Source of the DNA: Cytobacillus suaedae | GTDB taxonomy: Bacteria > Bacillota > Bacilli > Bacillales > Bacillaceae_L | Direction: 5' to 3' | Length of the DNA: 64,000 nt | NCBI GenBank assembly: GCA_014960805.1 | Contig: CP063163.1 | Coordinates: 290,001-354,000, forward strand | Shown: in pieces, positions 54,118 through 63,583 of the stretch | Layout: the number at the start of each line of letters is the position of its first letter | Numbering within the stretch: the first letter of the stretch is position 1 | Translations under genes and position numbers: made by a program | The notes under the pieces: model-generated | The model's database searches: none | What the model was told of the DNA's origin: nothing | The model's input: only the letters and a program-made list of their open reading frames with translations

Positions 54118-55092
54118 ATGGTATATGTTTTTAAGGAAACAAATGAAATCATCGAGCCATTCTATCAAGCTAGTATTCGACCATTCCCTTGTGAGGTAGA
54201 ACTCCTTGAGAGTCGGTCAATTCGAAGGTTAAAATTCTTATCTCATTATGGAACTGGCTCATTAATAACCTCTGCAAAACATACAAGATTTGAACATACC
54301 ATTGGAGTTTGGACGATTATCTCAACCTTCTTTCCGAAGGATGAAGAACTTCGAATTGCAGCACTTCTTCACGATATTGGTCATCTTCCATTTTCACATG
54401 CTGTTGAAAGAACACTTGGTTTTAATCATCATACGATTACAGAAGAGAATATTAGAGGAGAAGAAATATCAACGATTTTGAACAAATACGGTTATGACCC
54501 TAATAGAATCATTAAAATTTTAGATAATAATTCCCCTTTATCACATAAAACACCGTATTTGAGTGCAGATCATTTGGATAGTTTTTTGAGAGATGCTTAT
54601 ATGTTAGGTAAAATCAAGGAACACCCTGCAACGATTTTTAAAAACCTTTCATTTAACCATCAATATGTTGAGGCAAACTTAGAAACTAGCAAACACATTA
54701 TGGGGGCTATTTATGAGGATCATAAAACCTTCTTAAATCCAATATCATTAGCCTTAGATGCATTGTTAGCAAAGGCTATTACTGTATTTGCGAGTGAAAA
54801 AGAGGTAGATTTGCAATCTATTCAAACTCTAACGAATAATGAACTTCTTCAATTACTTCAAAATGCTAATATAGAAACTTTAAATAAAATTCTATCTATT
54901 ATCCTTTGGTACCCAGAAAAGGTGTCTATTCACGAGGAAGAGACAGTTGGAGCAACAAAGGTTGAAGTGAAGAAGGTTTACGATAAAACTCCATTAGTTA
55001 ACGGGACCCCACTAACCCAGATATGTTCTGAATCACTAGAAATGCTAGAGGCTATTCGCTCTATGAAAAAAACGTATTATTATAGCTACTAA
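54118..55092 (+). CDS. HD-domain phosphohydrolase (YwfO/dGTPase-like)
   Basis: The 324-residue protein has the HD set: KHTRFEHTIGVW (first His), AALLHDIGHLPFSHAVE (His-Asp) and a later Asp in YLSADHLDSFLRDAYMLG, a pattern of dGTPase-like nucleotide phosphohydrolases. ATG 54118 is 9 nt after AAAGGAG; the longer in-frame ORF from 53995 is rejected because it runs through the leader terminator. Expression is probably governed by the attenuator leader. Substrate unknown, likely a nucleotide. Confidence 0.9.
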   Translation: MVYVFKETNEIIEPFYQASIRPFPCEVELLESRSIRRLKFLSHYGTGSLITSAKHTRFEHTIGVWTIISTFFPKDEELRIAALLHDIGHLPFSHAVERTLGFNHHTITEENIRGEEISTILNKYGYDPNRIIKILDNNSPLSHKTPYLSADHLDSFLRDAYMLGKIKEHPATIFKNLSFNHQYVEANLETSKHIMGAIYEDHKTFLNPISLALDALLAKAITVFASEKEVDLQSIQTLTNNELLQLLQNANIETLNKILSIILWYPEKVSIHEEETVGATKVEVKKVYDKTPLVNGTPLTQICSESLEMLEAIRSMKKTYYYSY

Positions 55093-55104
55093 AATGTGTC
55101 AAAA

Positions 55105-55156
55105 GGGGCCTGACCCCCGGTGCGTTAAAGCTTTAACGCGCCGGGGGTCAGGCCCC
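55105..55156. repeat. GGGGCCTGACCCCC palindrome, copy 6 (full)
   Basis: GGGGCCTGACCCCCGGTGCGTTAA and its near-perfect complement around AGC, between the convergent HD and tetR genes, where it may work as a terminator for both. Confidence 0.92.
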
Positions 55157-55160
55157 ATGT

Positions 55161-56036
55161 TTAGTTGTATTCTTTGATTAGTTGTTCTAATTGTTTGAGT
55201 GCATTTTCGTTAAAGGGTGTTTGGCTATTTTTAATTGTTACAAAGGCGCTTTCGATTAAGAAGGTTCGAGGTTGCTTTGAATTGGTCAGTTCACTTTGTA
55301 TGAAATCCAATAGCTCATGATACTTGGCTTGTGTTTGCTGCTTTGTTAATGAGGCTTTTAGTTTTAGAACCGTATTATAAAGCCTTTGTTGATATGGATG
55401 TTCTAGTTGTTCATCAGGAAACCACCTAGTTAACACTTCTGGGTCAATTAGTTGTTCCCCTGCTTGTGAAACTTCTTCAACTATCTTCACAATCCTGTTA
55501 ACACTATATTGAACAACTTTGTGAATATTACTACTTGAATCATGGGCCATCGATGAATATCTCATATTGAGATGTAAAATCCCATTAAACATAATTGCAC
55601 AGTCTAATAAGTAGGGTTTTTTATTTTCTCCGAAGATATCTATAAATCGTCGATAAAACCATCGAATTATTCGTAATTGACCTTGAATAATAAAGTTTTT
55701 TAAGTCTTTATCATCTGAAAAATTAACCTCTTCAAAAAGAGCAACAAGTTTTTTGGTTCGGTTAGTTTCCATTTGTAATTCAATTTGTTTAATAAATATT
55801 TCAAGGTTTGCAGGATCTTGACCTAGTAACAATTCATTACGATCTTGCTCCATTTTGCGATAGATGGTTTTTAGAAGCTCCATTAATAATTCATTTTTGG
55901 ATGAAAAGTAATTATAAAATGTGCCTTTTGCAATTCCACTATAGTCTAATATGTCTTGAATTGAAGTGGCTTGAAAGCCCTTTTCAATAAAAAGTCGATG
56001 TGCCATTTTTATAACGTGCTTCTTTTTATCGTTCAT
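55161..56036 (-). CDS. TetR family transcriptional regulator
   Basis: The 291-residue repressor has a TetR_N helix-turn-helix (about 5-55: FIEKGFQATSIQDILDYSGIAKGTFYNYFSSKNELLMELL) and a long C-terminal ligand domain, larger than the usual 190-220 residues. Divergent from an MFS drug exporter gene 185 bp away, so it is probably its repressor. The gap holds palindromes on both sides. Ligand unknown. Confidence 0.93.
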   Translation of the reverse strand: MNDKKKHVIKMAHRLFIEKGFQATSIQDILDYSGIAKGTFYNYFSSKNELLMELLKTIYRKMEQDRNELLLGQDPANLEIFIKQIELQMETNRTKKLVALFEEVNFSDDKDLKNFIIQGQLRIIRWFYRRFIDIFGENKKPYLLDCAIMFNGILHLNMRYSSMAHDSSSNIHKVVQYSVNRIVKIVEEVSQAGEQLIDPEVLTRWFPDEQLEHPYQQRLYNTVLKLKASLTKQQTQAKYHELLDFIQSELTNSKQPRTFLIESAFVTIKNSQTPFNENALKQLEQLIKEYN

Positions 56037-56056
56037 ATCATCACCCTTACTTTAAC

Positions 56057-56071
56057 TAGACTACCTGTCTA
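56057..56071. promoter_or_regulatory. Candidate TetR operator
   Basis: TAGAC-TACCT-GTCTA inverted repeat, 20 bp upstream of the tetR start, over its likely promoter. TAGAC/GTCTA half-sites are typical of LmrA-like TetR regulators. Confidence 0.5.
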
Positions 56072-56153
56072 AAAATTATAGTACATCAACTAAGACGTTA
56101 ATACAAACCCTTTAGTATATAGGGGATTTTTCCATTGCAATAATTGTACCGTT

Positions 56154-56206
56154 GGTATAATATATGGTATATGAAACGACAGTATAATTTATTATACCGA
56201 TAGTCT
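56154..56206. promoter_or_regulatory. Promoter region of MFS gene with inverted repeats
   Basis: Contains GGTATAATA with its inverted copy TATTATACC about 26 bp away, plus GTATAAT-TT-ATTATAC, all just before the MFS start codon. At least one TATAAT is likely the -10; the symmetry suggests regulator binding, but the true operator cannot be chosen by eye. Confidence 0.45.
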
Positions 56207-56221
56207 ACAGGGGGTACCAAA

Positions 56222-57727
56222 ATGGAGGATTCCATAACCAAAGTAAACCGACCCCCATATGGCATTTTAGCCGTATTAATGGTCGGCGCATTTATAGCCT
56301 TTTTAAATAATACTTTATTAAATATAGCTTTACCGTCTATAATGGCAGATTTAAAGGTGGATGCTGCCACTGTCCAATGGCTTACAACAGGCTTCATGTT
56401 AGTAAATGGAATCATGATCCCAACAACTGCATATTTAATTCAAAAATATTCAGTGAGACGCTTGTTTTTAATTGCAATGGGGCTATTCGCGGCTGGAACC
56501 ATTATCGCAGGAAGTGCACACATATTTCCACTGCTCTTAACAGGGCGAATGGTTCAAGCATCCGGTACGGCAATCATGATGCCATTATTAATGAATGTTA
56601 TGTTAGTGAGCTTTCCAATTGAAAAAAGAGGAACGGCAATGGGGGTTTTTGGCTTAATTATGATGGCTGCGCCTGCTATTGGTCCGACATTATCAGGGTG
56701 GATTGTGGAGCATTATCACTGGAGAATGTTATTCCACTTTGTCACACCAATTGCTGTCTCTGTATTTTTATTAGGTTTGTTTTTACTAAAGGATAAAAAA
56801 GAGAAAGTGCATTTGCGCTTAGACCTGTTTTCACTTCTTTTATCAAGTGCAGGTTTTGGAGGTCTGTTGTATGGGTTTAGTTCCGCTGGTAGTAAGGGGT
56901 GGGACAGTCCGCAAGTATATGCAACGATTATTATAGGGGCAGCTTCATTAATATCGTTTATTTTACGTCAATTTAAACTTGAAAAGCCTATGCTTAACTT
57001 CGGAATATACAAGTACCCAATGTTTGCGTTATCCTCAGCCATTTCGATGGTTGTAAATATGGCAATGTTTTCAGGGATGCTTCTAATCCCGATCTATGTT
57101 CAAACGTTAAGAGGAATCTCACCTTTGGATGCAGGATTGTTAATGCTGCCAGGGGCTTTATTAATGGCAGTAATGTCTCCGATCACTGGAAGATTATTTG
57201 ATAAATTTGGTGGAAAAATTTTAGCGATAACAGGTTTGACCATTATGACTGTAACAACCTTTTATTTTAGTAGATTAACATTTGAAACACCGTATACGTA
57301 TCTAATGACCCTACATGCATTACGAATGTTTGGTATGTCAATGGTATTCATGCCTGTTTCAACCAACGGACTAAATCAGTTACCAACACGTTTTTACCCA
57401 CATGGAACTGCTATGAATAATACATTAAACCAAGTTTCAGGTGCGATTGGTACGGCTTTATTAGTTACAGTTATGTCTACTCGAACTGAATCCGAAACTT
57501 TGAAGTTGACTGCAGAAGCAACTGGGTCAGCAACAGCCGAAATTCAGCAACAAATTGCGATGCAGGCTATGTTAAATGGTATTAACTATTCCTTCTTAGT
57601 GTCATCGTTTATTGCAGTTGTGGCATTGATTCTGGCCTTTTTTATAAAGCGAGCTACACAGGCAGAGGATATTACTAAACCTGAGCCAGAAGAAAATAAG
57701 GTCGTAGCAAAACTCGTTGAAAGTTAA
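56222..57727 (+). CDS. MFS drug exporter, DHA2 (14 TM) family
   Basis: The 501-residue protein has about 14 helices, with the first-helix pattern MVGAFIAFLNNTLLNIALPSIMADLKVDAATVQWLTTGFML typical of EmrB/LmrB pumps, motif C FGLIMMAAPAIGPTLSGWIVEHYHWR, and the late loop with TATAEIQQQIAMQAMLNG. Proton-coupled export of drugs is expected. Divergent from the TetR gene. A terminator follows. A lincomycin exporter (LmrB) is one possible relative; the substrate is not shown. Confidence 0.92.
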   Translation: MEDSITKVNRPPYGILAVLMVGAFIAFLNNTLLNIALPSIMADLKVDAATVQWLTTGFMLVNGIMIPTTAYLIQKYSVRRLFLIAMGLFAAGTIIAGSAHIFPLLLTGRMVQASGTAIMMPLLMNVMLVSFPIEKRGTAMGVFGLIMMAAPAIGPTLSGWIVEHYHWRMLFHFVTPIAVSVFLLGLFLLKDKKEKVHLRLDLFSLLLSSAGFGGLLYGFSSAGSKGWDSPQVYATIIIGAASLISFILRQFKLEKPMLNFGIYKYPMFALSSAISMVVNMAMFSGMLLIPIYVQTLRGISPLDAGLLMLPGALLMAVMSPITGRLFDKFGGKILAITGLTIMTVTTFYFSRLTFETPYTYLMTLHALRMFGMSMVFMPVSTNGLNQLPTRFYPHGTAMNNTLNQVSGAIGTALLVTVMSTRTESETLKLTAEATGSATAEIQQQIAMQAMLNGINYSFLVSSFIAVVALILAFFIKRATQAEDITKPEPEENKVVAKLVES

Positions 57728-57742
57728 GTAGTTTAAATGAAT

Positions 57743-57787
57743 TAGAGGGAGGTGGTCCTAGTGATAGGTACCGCCTCTCTTTTTATA
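57743..57787 (+). terminator. Terminator of the MFS gene
   Basis: GAGGGAGGTGGTCCTA pairs with TAGGTACCGCCTCTC (some mismatches) around GTGA, then TTTTTATATTTTT. Confidence 0.85.
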
Positions 57788-57845
57788 TTTTTATAAAAAT
57801 AGGCTATTATTGTAAGTAACCGAGCCTTAAAATAGGAGTACTAAG

Positions 57846-58475
57846 ATGAAAGAACATTATTATGAAAAATTGTTGAATATACGAACGAGGGATCGTCAAA
57901 AGAAGTCCAATCAATCTATCCATTATCATCCGTATGAGCCAACACCTTATGAAGCATTAGAGCAGTTAATCGAAAAATATAAAGTGAACAAGAGTGATCA
58001 GATTGTAGATTTTGGTTGCGGAAAAGGAAGGTTACTATTCTTCCTTCATCATACAAGTGGGGCCGTGGTAAAAGGGGTTGAAATGAACTCAACTTTTTAT
58101 GAAGAGGCTAGTGCTAATTTGAAGAATTATTTAAAACACCACAGAACACATAGAACTAAATCAATCTCGCTATTCCACCGTTATGCAGAGGAATACGAGA
58201 TAGAACCTACTGATAACCGATTTTATTTTTTTAACCCATTTTCAATAAAGGTATTTATGAAGGTAATCTCTAATATTTTAGTATCAATGGAAAAATCGCC
58301 TCGTGAGGTCGAGATTGTCCTATATTATCCATCTGAAGATTATATCTACTACTTAGAAAACCAAACCACCTTTGAGCTGAAAATTGAAGTTCCAGTTGAA
58401 GGATACTATCAACAAAATCAAAATGAAAGATTTTTAGTCTATCGGGGCCCGACCCCCGGTGCTTTAAAGGGATAA
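57846..58475 (+). CDS. SAM-dependent methyltransferase
   Basis: The 209-residue class I methyltransferase has motif I QIVDFGCGKGRLLFFLHH (about 50-67) and the acidic loop VKGVEMNSTFYEEA. The substrate is unknown. The C-terminal tail RGPTPGALKG is encoded by half a copy of the GGGGCCTGACCCCC repeat (58444-58470), so the original stop has been replaced by one in or after the repeat. ATG after ATAGGAG. The next gene begins 33 bp later. Confidence 0.87.
   Translation: MKEHYYEKLLNIRTRDRQKKSNQSIHYHPYEPTPYEALEQLIEKYKVNKSDQIVDFGCGKGRLLFFLHHTSGAVVKGVEMNSTFYEEASANLKNYLKHHRTHRTKSISLFHRYAEEYEIEPTDNRFYFFNPFSIKVFMKVISNILVSMEKSPREVEIVLYYPSEDYIYYLENQTTFELKIEVPVEGYYQQNQNERFLVYRGPTPGALKG
58444..58470. repeat. 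Palindrome family, half copy 7, inside a gene end
   Basis: GGGGCCCGACCCCCGGTGC-TTTAAAGG, left arm only, and read through as the last ten codons of the methyltransferase gene. Confidence 0.8.
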
Positions 58476-58507
58476 AGGGAGTTAAACCGAGAAAGGGGAA
58501 TCGTTTG

Positions 58508-59596
58508 ATGAGCAGTAATCTTTTACTAGAAGCCTTTAAAACAACAAACTATCAATTAGGTGGACATGGAACAAGGAATGTTGATGTACTGAAAGAGGCA
58601 TTTGAGGCTGTGAACGGTCATGAAGAAAGTGATTTGTACGGAACAGGTAATTTTATTGAAGCCTTTGAAAACAAGATGGCTGCTTATTTAGGAAAAGAAA
58701 CTGCGGTCTTTTTTCCAAGCGGTACAATGGCCCAACAAATTGCTTTACGAATTTGGTGTGACCAAAAAGGAATTAACAAGGTTGCGTATCATCCCTTATC
58801 TCATTTAGAGATACATGAAGAAGATGGGCTTAAAAAACTACATCATATTGAACCAATCTTACTAGCTGATAAGACAAGAGTTATCGACTTAGATGATGTC
58901 TTAAATATGAACGAGAATATAGCCTGTTTACTGTTAGAATTACCGCAGCGGGAGATTGGTGGTCAATTACCTGATTATGAAACTCTTGTATCTATTTCAC
59001 AATACTGTCGTGAAAAAGGAATCAAGCTACAGCTAGATGGAGCAAGACTTTTTGAAATACTACCATATTACAACAAAACAGCCGCACAGATTTGTGATCT
59101 ATTTGATAGTGTTTATGTATCTTTTTATAAGGGAATTGGTGGACTAGCAGGAGCTATTTTAGCTGGTGATAAAGAGTTTACAGAAGAGGCCAAGGTGTGG
59201 AAAAGGCGTCACGGTGGAGACCTAATTAGTCTTTATCCTTATATTGTTACGGCAGATTATTACTTTGATAAACGGATTCATAAAATGGATCAATATCACG
59301 AAGATGCTAAAGAATTGGCTGGGTATTATAATTCTTGTACTGGTGTAAAAACTCTTCCAGAGGTACCAGTTTCAAATATGTTTCATGTCCATTTTAGCCA
59401 CTCAAAAGAATTGATAGAACCTATTTTGCTAGAGTTGTATGAGCAAACTGGAATTGGGTTAAGTGGTCATTTAAGGGTGGTAGACGACCAATCAAGTTAC
59501 TTTGAGGTAAGTATTGGTGACCAGTATGCCAATGTTCCAAAACAAGAGTTAGAAGTAGCGTTCCGAGAGTTAGCTAAAAGGTTAAACGAAATTTAA
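58508..59596 (+). CDS. Threonine aldolase/beta-eliminating lyase family PLP enzyme
   Basis: The 362-residue fold-type I PLP enzyme has GNFIEAFENKMAAYLGKETAVFFPSGTMAQQIALR (cofactor phosphate region), KLQLDGARLFEI (Asp pairing with the ring) and SFYKGIGGLAGAILAG (Schiff-base Lys, about residue 205). This is the low-specificity threonine aldolase/tryptophanase-like family, cleaving beta-hydroxy amino acids; the true substrate is open. ATG 58508 after AAAGGGGA. The next gene follows at once; probable operon with the methyltransferase and GNAT genes. Confidence 0.88.
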   Translation: MSSNLLLEAFKTTNYQLGGHGTRNVDVLKEAFEAVNGHEESDLYGTGNFIEAFENKMAAYLGKETAVFFPSGTMAQQIALRIWCDQKGINKVAYHPLSHLEIHEEDGLKKLHHIEPILLADKTRVIDLDDVLNMNENIACLLLELPQREIGGQLPDYETLVSISQYCREKGIKLQLDGARLFEILPYYNKTAAQICDLFDSVYVSFYKGIGGLAGAILAGDKEFTEEAKVWKRRHGGDLISLYPYIVTADYYFDKRIHKMDQYHEDAKELAGYYNSCTGVKTLPEVPVSNMFHVHFSHSKELIEPILLELYEQTGIGLSGHLRVVDDQSSYFEVSIGDQYANVPKQELEVAFRELAKRLNEI

Positions 59597-59623
59597 TAAG
59601 AATTTCCCGTGGGAGGAAATACC

Positions 59624-60520
59624 GTGAAAATAGAAGCCTTAGGATCCGAAAGAGTAGCCGACTTTGTTGCATATTGTAAGAAACACAAGCATGAAGTAGA
59701 CGAGTCATTTATATATGATGATGATTTAAGAGATTTCAAGCCTGACGAAGAGAACCCAACCTATATTGTTGTAAACAGCGAAAATAAAATAATCGCTACA
59801 GCATCATTAATTTTAGATGAGTATAACAAGCGGGGGAGAAAGGCGAGGTTTAGGATTTTTCATTCAGAAACCAATGACCTAGCAATCTATCAAGGGTTAA
59901 TGGCAGCTATCTTGAAGCATACAGAGAATCTTGATAGTGTATATACCTTTGTACCGATGGTTAATGAAAGGCTAGAAGAGTGTATCAAAGGATTGAACTT
60001 TTCAGTTGAGCGATATTCATATCTTTTAGTACGAGAGGATTTAGATGTCCCTGAAATAGGGCTTCAAGAAGGGTATGAATTAAGACCATTTGAAGAAGGC
60101 AAAGATGAAGTCATTTGGTGTGAAGTTAGGAACGCTAGCTTTGCTACACTTAAAGGAAGTGAGACACCAGTTACACCAGAGATGGTTTCCAAAATGCTAG
60201 CTTCTGACGAATATATTGAAGGTGGCTTAATGATTCTTTTCCATGGCAACAAGCCTGTTGGTGTGATTAGAGGGTCAGATGATGAATTTGAGGATGCGCC
60301 AGCTATGAATATTGGCCCAATAGCAGTCATACCAGAATACCAGGGATTAGGCTTAGGCAGAAGTTTACTAAGAGCCATGCTTCGATTTGCAAAGGAGAAA
60401 TCCTACAATCGAACTTACCTTTGTGTAAATGCAGACAATGAGAGAGCTAAATCGCTTTACTTACAAGAAGGCTATCAACAAGTTGAAGCAGTAACCTGCT
60501 ATCACTATTATCTAACCTAA
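59624..60520 (+). CDS. GNAT family N-acetyltransferase, tandem domains
   Basis: The 298-residue protein has a degenerate N-terminal GNAT-like half (about 1-135) and a C-terminal GNAT domain (about 140-298) with the acetyl-CoA loop GPIAVIPEYQGLGLGRSLLRAM and YLCVNADNERAKSLYLQEGYQ. GTG 59624 lies 5-6 nt after GGGAGGAA; GTG 59609 would contain that site. MshD-like tandem architecture. Substrate unknown. It is followed by a full palindrome repeat. Confidence 0.87.
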   Translation: MKIEALGSERVADFVAYCKKHKHEVDESFIYDDDLRDFKPDEENPTYIVVNSENKIIATASLILDEYNKRGRKARFRIFHSETNDLAIYQGLMAAILKHTENLDSVYTFVPMVNERLEECIKGLNFSVERYSYLLVREDLDVPEIGLQEGYELRPFEEGKDEVIWCEVRNASFATLKGSETPVTPEMVSKMLASDEYIEGGLMILFHGNKPVGVIRGSDDEFEDAPAMNIGPIAVIPEYQGLGLGRSLLRAMLRFAKEKSYNRTYLCVNADNERAKSLYLQEGYQQVEAVTCYHYYLT

Positions 60521-60524
60521 TAAG

Positions 60525-60577
60525 TGGGGCCTGACCCCCAGTGCGTTAAAGCTTTAAAGCGCCGGGGGTCAGGCCCC
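60525..60577. repeat. GGGGCCTGACCCCC palindrome, copy 8 (full)
   Basis: GGGGCCTGACCCCC-AGTGCGTTAA-AGC-TTTAAAGCGCC-GGGGGTCAGGCCCC, 4 bp after the GNAT stop. Confidence 0.92.
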
Positions 60578-60644
60578 GTGACGTACTCTTTAATGTATAT
60601 CTTTTGGAGTATCATATGAAAATAAGGAGATGGAGGGATGGAGA

Positions 60645-61976
60645 ATGAAGTTTGTAATTATTGGTGGAGATGCAGCAGGAATGAGTGCTGCAATGCAGAT
60701 TGTACGCAATAGCTCTGGTCATGAGATTACTGTTTTAGAAATGGGAGGCATTTATTCATACGGACAGTGCGGTCTTCCTTATGTAGTAAGTGGTAAAATT
60801 CAATCTACAGATAAGTTAATTGCACGTACTCAGGTCGAATTTAAAGAAAAATATGGAATAGATGCAAGGGTCTATCATGAAGTTCAAAAAGTTGACTCAG
60901 AACAGAAAGTGGTCCAAGGCATAGACCATAAAACAGAATCTCCCTTTGAAATCCCATATGATCGTCTTCTAATTGCAACTGGGGTCAGTCCGCTCGTTCC
61001 TAAATGGGAGGGTGCACAGCTTCCAGGTGTATTCACTTTAAAAACAATCCCAGACGCAAAGAAAATAATGGAATACCTAGACAAAGATATTCAAAATGTC
61101 ACGGTTATTGGCGGTGGATATATCGGATTAGAGATGGCAGAAAGCTTTGCCGAATTAGGAAAGAATGTAACGATCATTGAAAGAAATCAACAATTGGCTA
61201 AAATCTTTGACGAAGATATGGCGGAACTTATCCATGAGGAAGCGAAGAAACAAAATATTACCCTGAAATTTGGTGAATCTGTAGAAGGGTTTAAAGGTGA
61301 GGGTCATGTAGAGACTGTCATTACTGATAAGGGAGAGTACAAAGCTGACCTAGTCCTGGTCGCTATAGGTGTAAAGCCAAATGTCTCGTTACTTGATGGG
61401 AGCGGGGTTCATACAAGTGTAAATGGGGCAATTCAGGTGAATGCCTACATGCAGACGAATGTTGAAGATATTTTTGCTGCAGGAGATTGTTCTACTCACT
61501 ATCATCGTATAAAAGAAAGAGATGACCATATCCCATTAGGAACTCACGCGAACAAACAGGGTCAAATCGCTGGACTAAATATGATTAATCAACCTTATAC
61601 TTTTAAAGGAGTAGTAGGTACATCTGTTATTAAATTTTTCAATCTAACCCTGGGTCGAACAGGCTTATCTGAAAATGAAGCAAAGGGTCTTAATATTCCT
61701 TATGAGACAGTAACAATAAAGACAAGAGATATTGCGGGCTACTACCCGGATAGTGAAACAATGACTGTTAAGCTCGTGTATCAAAAACAAAGTCATAAAG
61801 TACTTGGTGGGCAGATCATTGGTGGGAATGGAGTAGATAAACGAATTGATGTTTTAGCAACTGCATTGTTTAACTCCATGACAATGGAGCAATTACTAGA
61901 ATTAGATTTAGCTTATGCACCACCTTATAATGGCGTGTGGGACCCGATTCAGCAAGCAGCTAGAAGACTAAAGTAA
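60645..61976 (+). CDS. CoA-disulfide reductase-like flavoprotein
   Basis: The 443-residue pyridine nucleotide-disulfide oxidoreductase has an FAD motif ([14 protein letters not shown]), the single active Cys 42 in [17 protein letters not shown], an NAD(P)H motif ([15 protein letters not shown]), a second FAD motif (DIFAAGDC) and a C-terminal dimerisation domain. The single-Cys pattern fits CoA-disulfide/persulfide reductases (Cdr/Npsr). No fused rhodanese domain. ATG 60645 follows GGAGGGATGG. It may help keep CoA-SH and low-molecular thiols reduced; exact substrate not determined. Confidence 0.9.
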   Translation: MKFVIIGGDAAGMSAAMQIVRNSSGHEITVLEMGGIYSYGQCGLPYVVSGKIQSTDKLIARTQVEFKEKYGIDARVYHEVQKVDSEQKVVQGIDHKTESPFEIPYDRLLIATGVSPLVPKWEGAQLPGVFTLKTIPDAKKIMEYLDKDIQNVTVIGGGYIGLEMAESFAELGKNVTIIERNQQLAKIFDEDMAELIHEEAKKQNITLKFGESVEGFKGEGHVETVITDKGEYKADLVLVAIGVKPNVSLLDGSGVHTSVNGAIQVNAYMQTNVEDIFAAGDCSTHYHRIKERDDHIPLGTHANKQGQIAGLNMINQPYTFKGVVGTSVIKFFNLTLGRTGLSENEAKGLNIPYETVTIKTRDIAGYYPDSETMTVKLVYQKQSHKVLGGQIIGGNGVDKRIDVLATALFNSMTMEQLLELDLAYAPPYNGVWDPIQQAARRLK

Positions 61977-62061
61977 AGGTGAGACATTTGTCACTCTTCG
62001 AATAAAAGGGATATGTTATGATTTTACTAGTGAGTAGTAAAAAAACAGAGGTGTGTAGAAC

Positions 62062-63450
62062 ATGAAAACAATACTAGTAGTTGGTGGAGGAGTTACGGGT
62101 TTATCTGCCATGCACGAATTACATAAATGGAAAAAAGAGAGTAAGTCTGATGTTCGCCTCATTCTCTCTGAAGCATCAGAAGCGCTTGGAGGAAAAATAC
62201 GTACGGTAAGTGACAACGGATTTGTGATGGAAACAGGGGCAGATTCAATTGTAGCTCGTAAAGCTAATACAATGACATTTATTAAGGATTTAGGATTAGA
62301 AAATGAAGTGGTCTATAATGCAACAGGACGCTCGTTTATCTATGTAGATGGTGAGTTGAAATCCATTCCTGATGACTCCATCTTTGGGATTCCGATGAGT
62401 ATAGAGTCGCTAGCAAAAAGTACATTGATATCAGCTGAAGGAAAGGTAGAGGCTCTTAAGGACCTTTATACAAAGAATGAATCTTTTACGAAAAATGATT
62501 CAGTCGGTTCTTTTTTGGAATTTTGTTTTGGAAAAGAATTAGTTGAAAAACAAATCGGGCCAGTGTTGTCCGGTGTATACTCAGGAACCCTTGCTGACCT
62601 GACAATAGCATCAACTCTTCCATATCTGATTGATTATAAAAATGAGTTCGGCAGTGTGATTAAAGGGTTCGAGGCGAACAAGGCAAAATTTCAAAATGCG
62701 TCTGGTGGTCAAAAGTTTATTTCTTTTGACACTGGAATGAATGCCCTAATCGACGCTTATGAGAATACCTTTGAAGATGTAGAGGTATTGAAAAATCATC
62801 CAGTAACAGCAATAGATAAAGCTGACGAGGGTTATAGGGTGACCTTTGCAAATGGTGAAGTAGTAGTAGTGGATCACATTATCTTAAGTATCCCTCATAC
62901 AGTGGCTTCGGAGTTATTAACCGAACCTAGTTTAAAACAACCATTTTCAGAATTGGAAAATGGCTCTCTATTAAGTGTTTATGTTGCCTTTGATGTACCT
63001 GATTCAAACTTACCGGCTGAAGGTACAGGGTTTATCACAGCAAAAAATGATGAACTATCTTGTAATGCGTGTACATGGACAAGTCGAAAATGGAAGCATA
63101 CATCAGAAAGTGGTAATTTGCTTGTTAGACTCTTCTATAAGAGCAGTCATCCTTCATTTGAATCATTGAAAGAAATGAATGAAGATGAATTGCTACGTGT
63201 AGCCCTTGCTGATATATCGAAAAGTTTAGGTATTACAGCTGAGCCGGTTTCAAGTGAGATTACCGACTGGTCAAACACGATGCCAACTTACCAAATCACG
63301 CATCCCAAAACAGTTGAAGTGCTCGAAAACAAACTAGCCGACTCCTATCCAGGAATCCTGTTAGCCGGATGCTCTTACTATGGAGTTGGAATACCAGACT
63401 GTATTGAAAATGGACAAATATCCGCCCACAAAATAATAGAACAACTATAA
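62062..63450 (+). CDS. hemY: Coproporphyrinogen III/protoporphyrinogen oxidase
   Basis: Flavoprotein that oxidises coproporphyrinogen III to coproporphyrin III in Gram-positive haem synthesis (HemY/CgoX). The 462 residues start ILVVGGGVTGLSAMHELHKW (FAD binding), then GGKIRTVSDNGFVMETGADSI, and end LLAGCSYYGVGIPDCIENGQ, the family's C-terminal signature. It stands alone here, not in the usual hemEHY cluster, so it may be a second copy. The ribosome binding site is AGAGGTG. A palindrome repeat follows 6 bp after the stop. Confidence 0.92.
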   Translation: MKTILVVGGGVTGLSAMHELHKWKKESKSDVRLILSEASEALGGKIRTVSDNGFVMETGADSIVARKANTMTFIKDLGLENEVVYNATGRSFIYVDGELKSIPDDSIFGIPMSIESLAKSTLISAEGKVEALKDLYTKNESFTKNDSVGSFLEFCFGKELVEKQIGPVLSGVYSGTLADLTIASTLPYLIDYKNEFGSVIKGFEANKAKFQNASGGQKFISFDTGMNALIDAYENTFEDVEVLKNHPVTAIDKADEGYRVTFANGEVVVVDHIILSIPHTVASELLTEPSLKQPFSELENGSLLSVYVAFDVPDSNLPAEGTGFITAKNDELSCNACTWTSRKWKHTSESGNLLVRLFYKSSHPSFESLKEMNEDELLRVALADISKSLGITAEPVSSEITDWSNTMPTYQITHPKTVEVLENKLADSYPGILLAGCSYYGVGIPDCIENGQISAHKIIEQL

Positions 63451-63455
63451 AACCT

Positions 63456-63507
63456 GGGGCCTGACCCCCGCCACTTTAAAGCTTTAGTGTAGCGGGGGTC
63501 AGGCCCC
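63456..63507. repeat. GGGGCCTGACCCCC palindrome, copy 9 (full)
   Basis: Same outer arms; inner part GCCACTTTAAAGCTTTAGTGTAGC has its own, imperfect pairing, unlike the inner arms of other copies. Confidence 0.92.
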
Positions 63508-63583
63508 AGTAGTTTTTTGTCGAACCATGTCTTAGGTCTGTGTTAGAATAATTAAAAGAGAGATAGATAAAGGAGAGGGTTAC

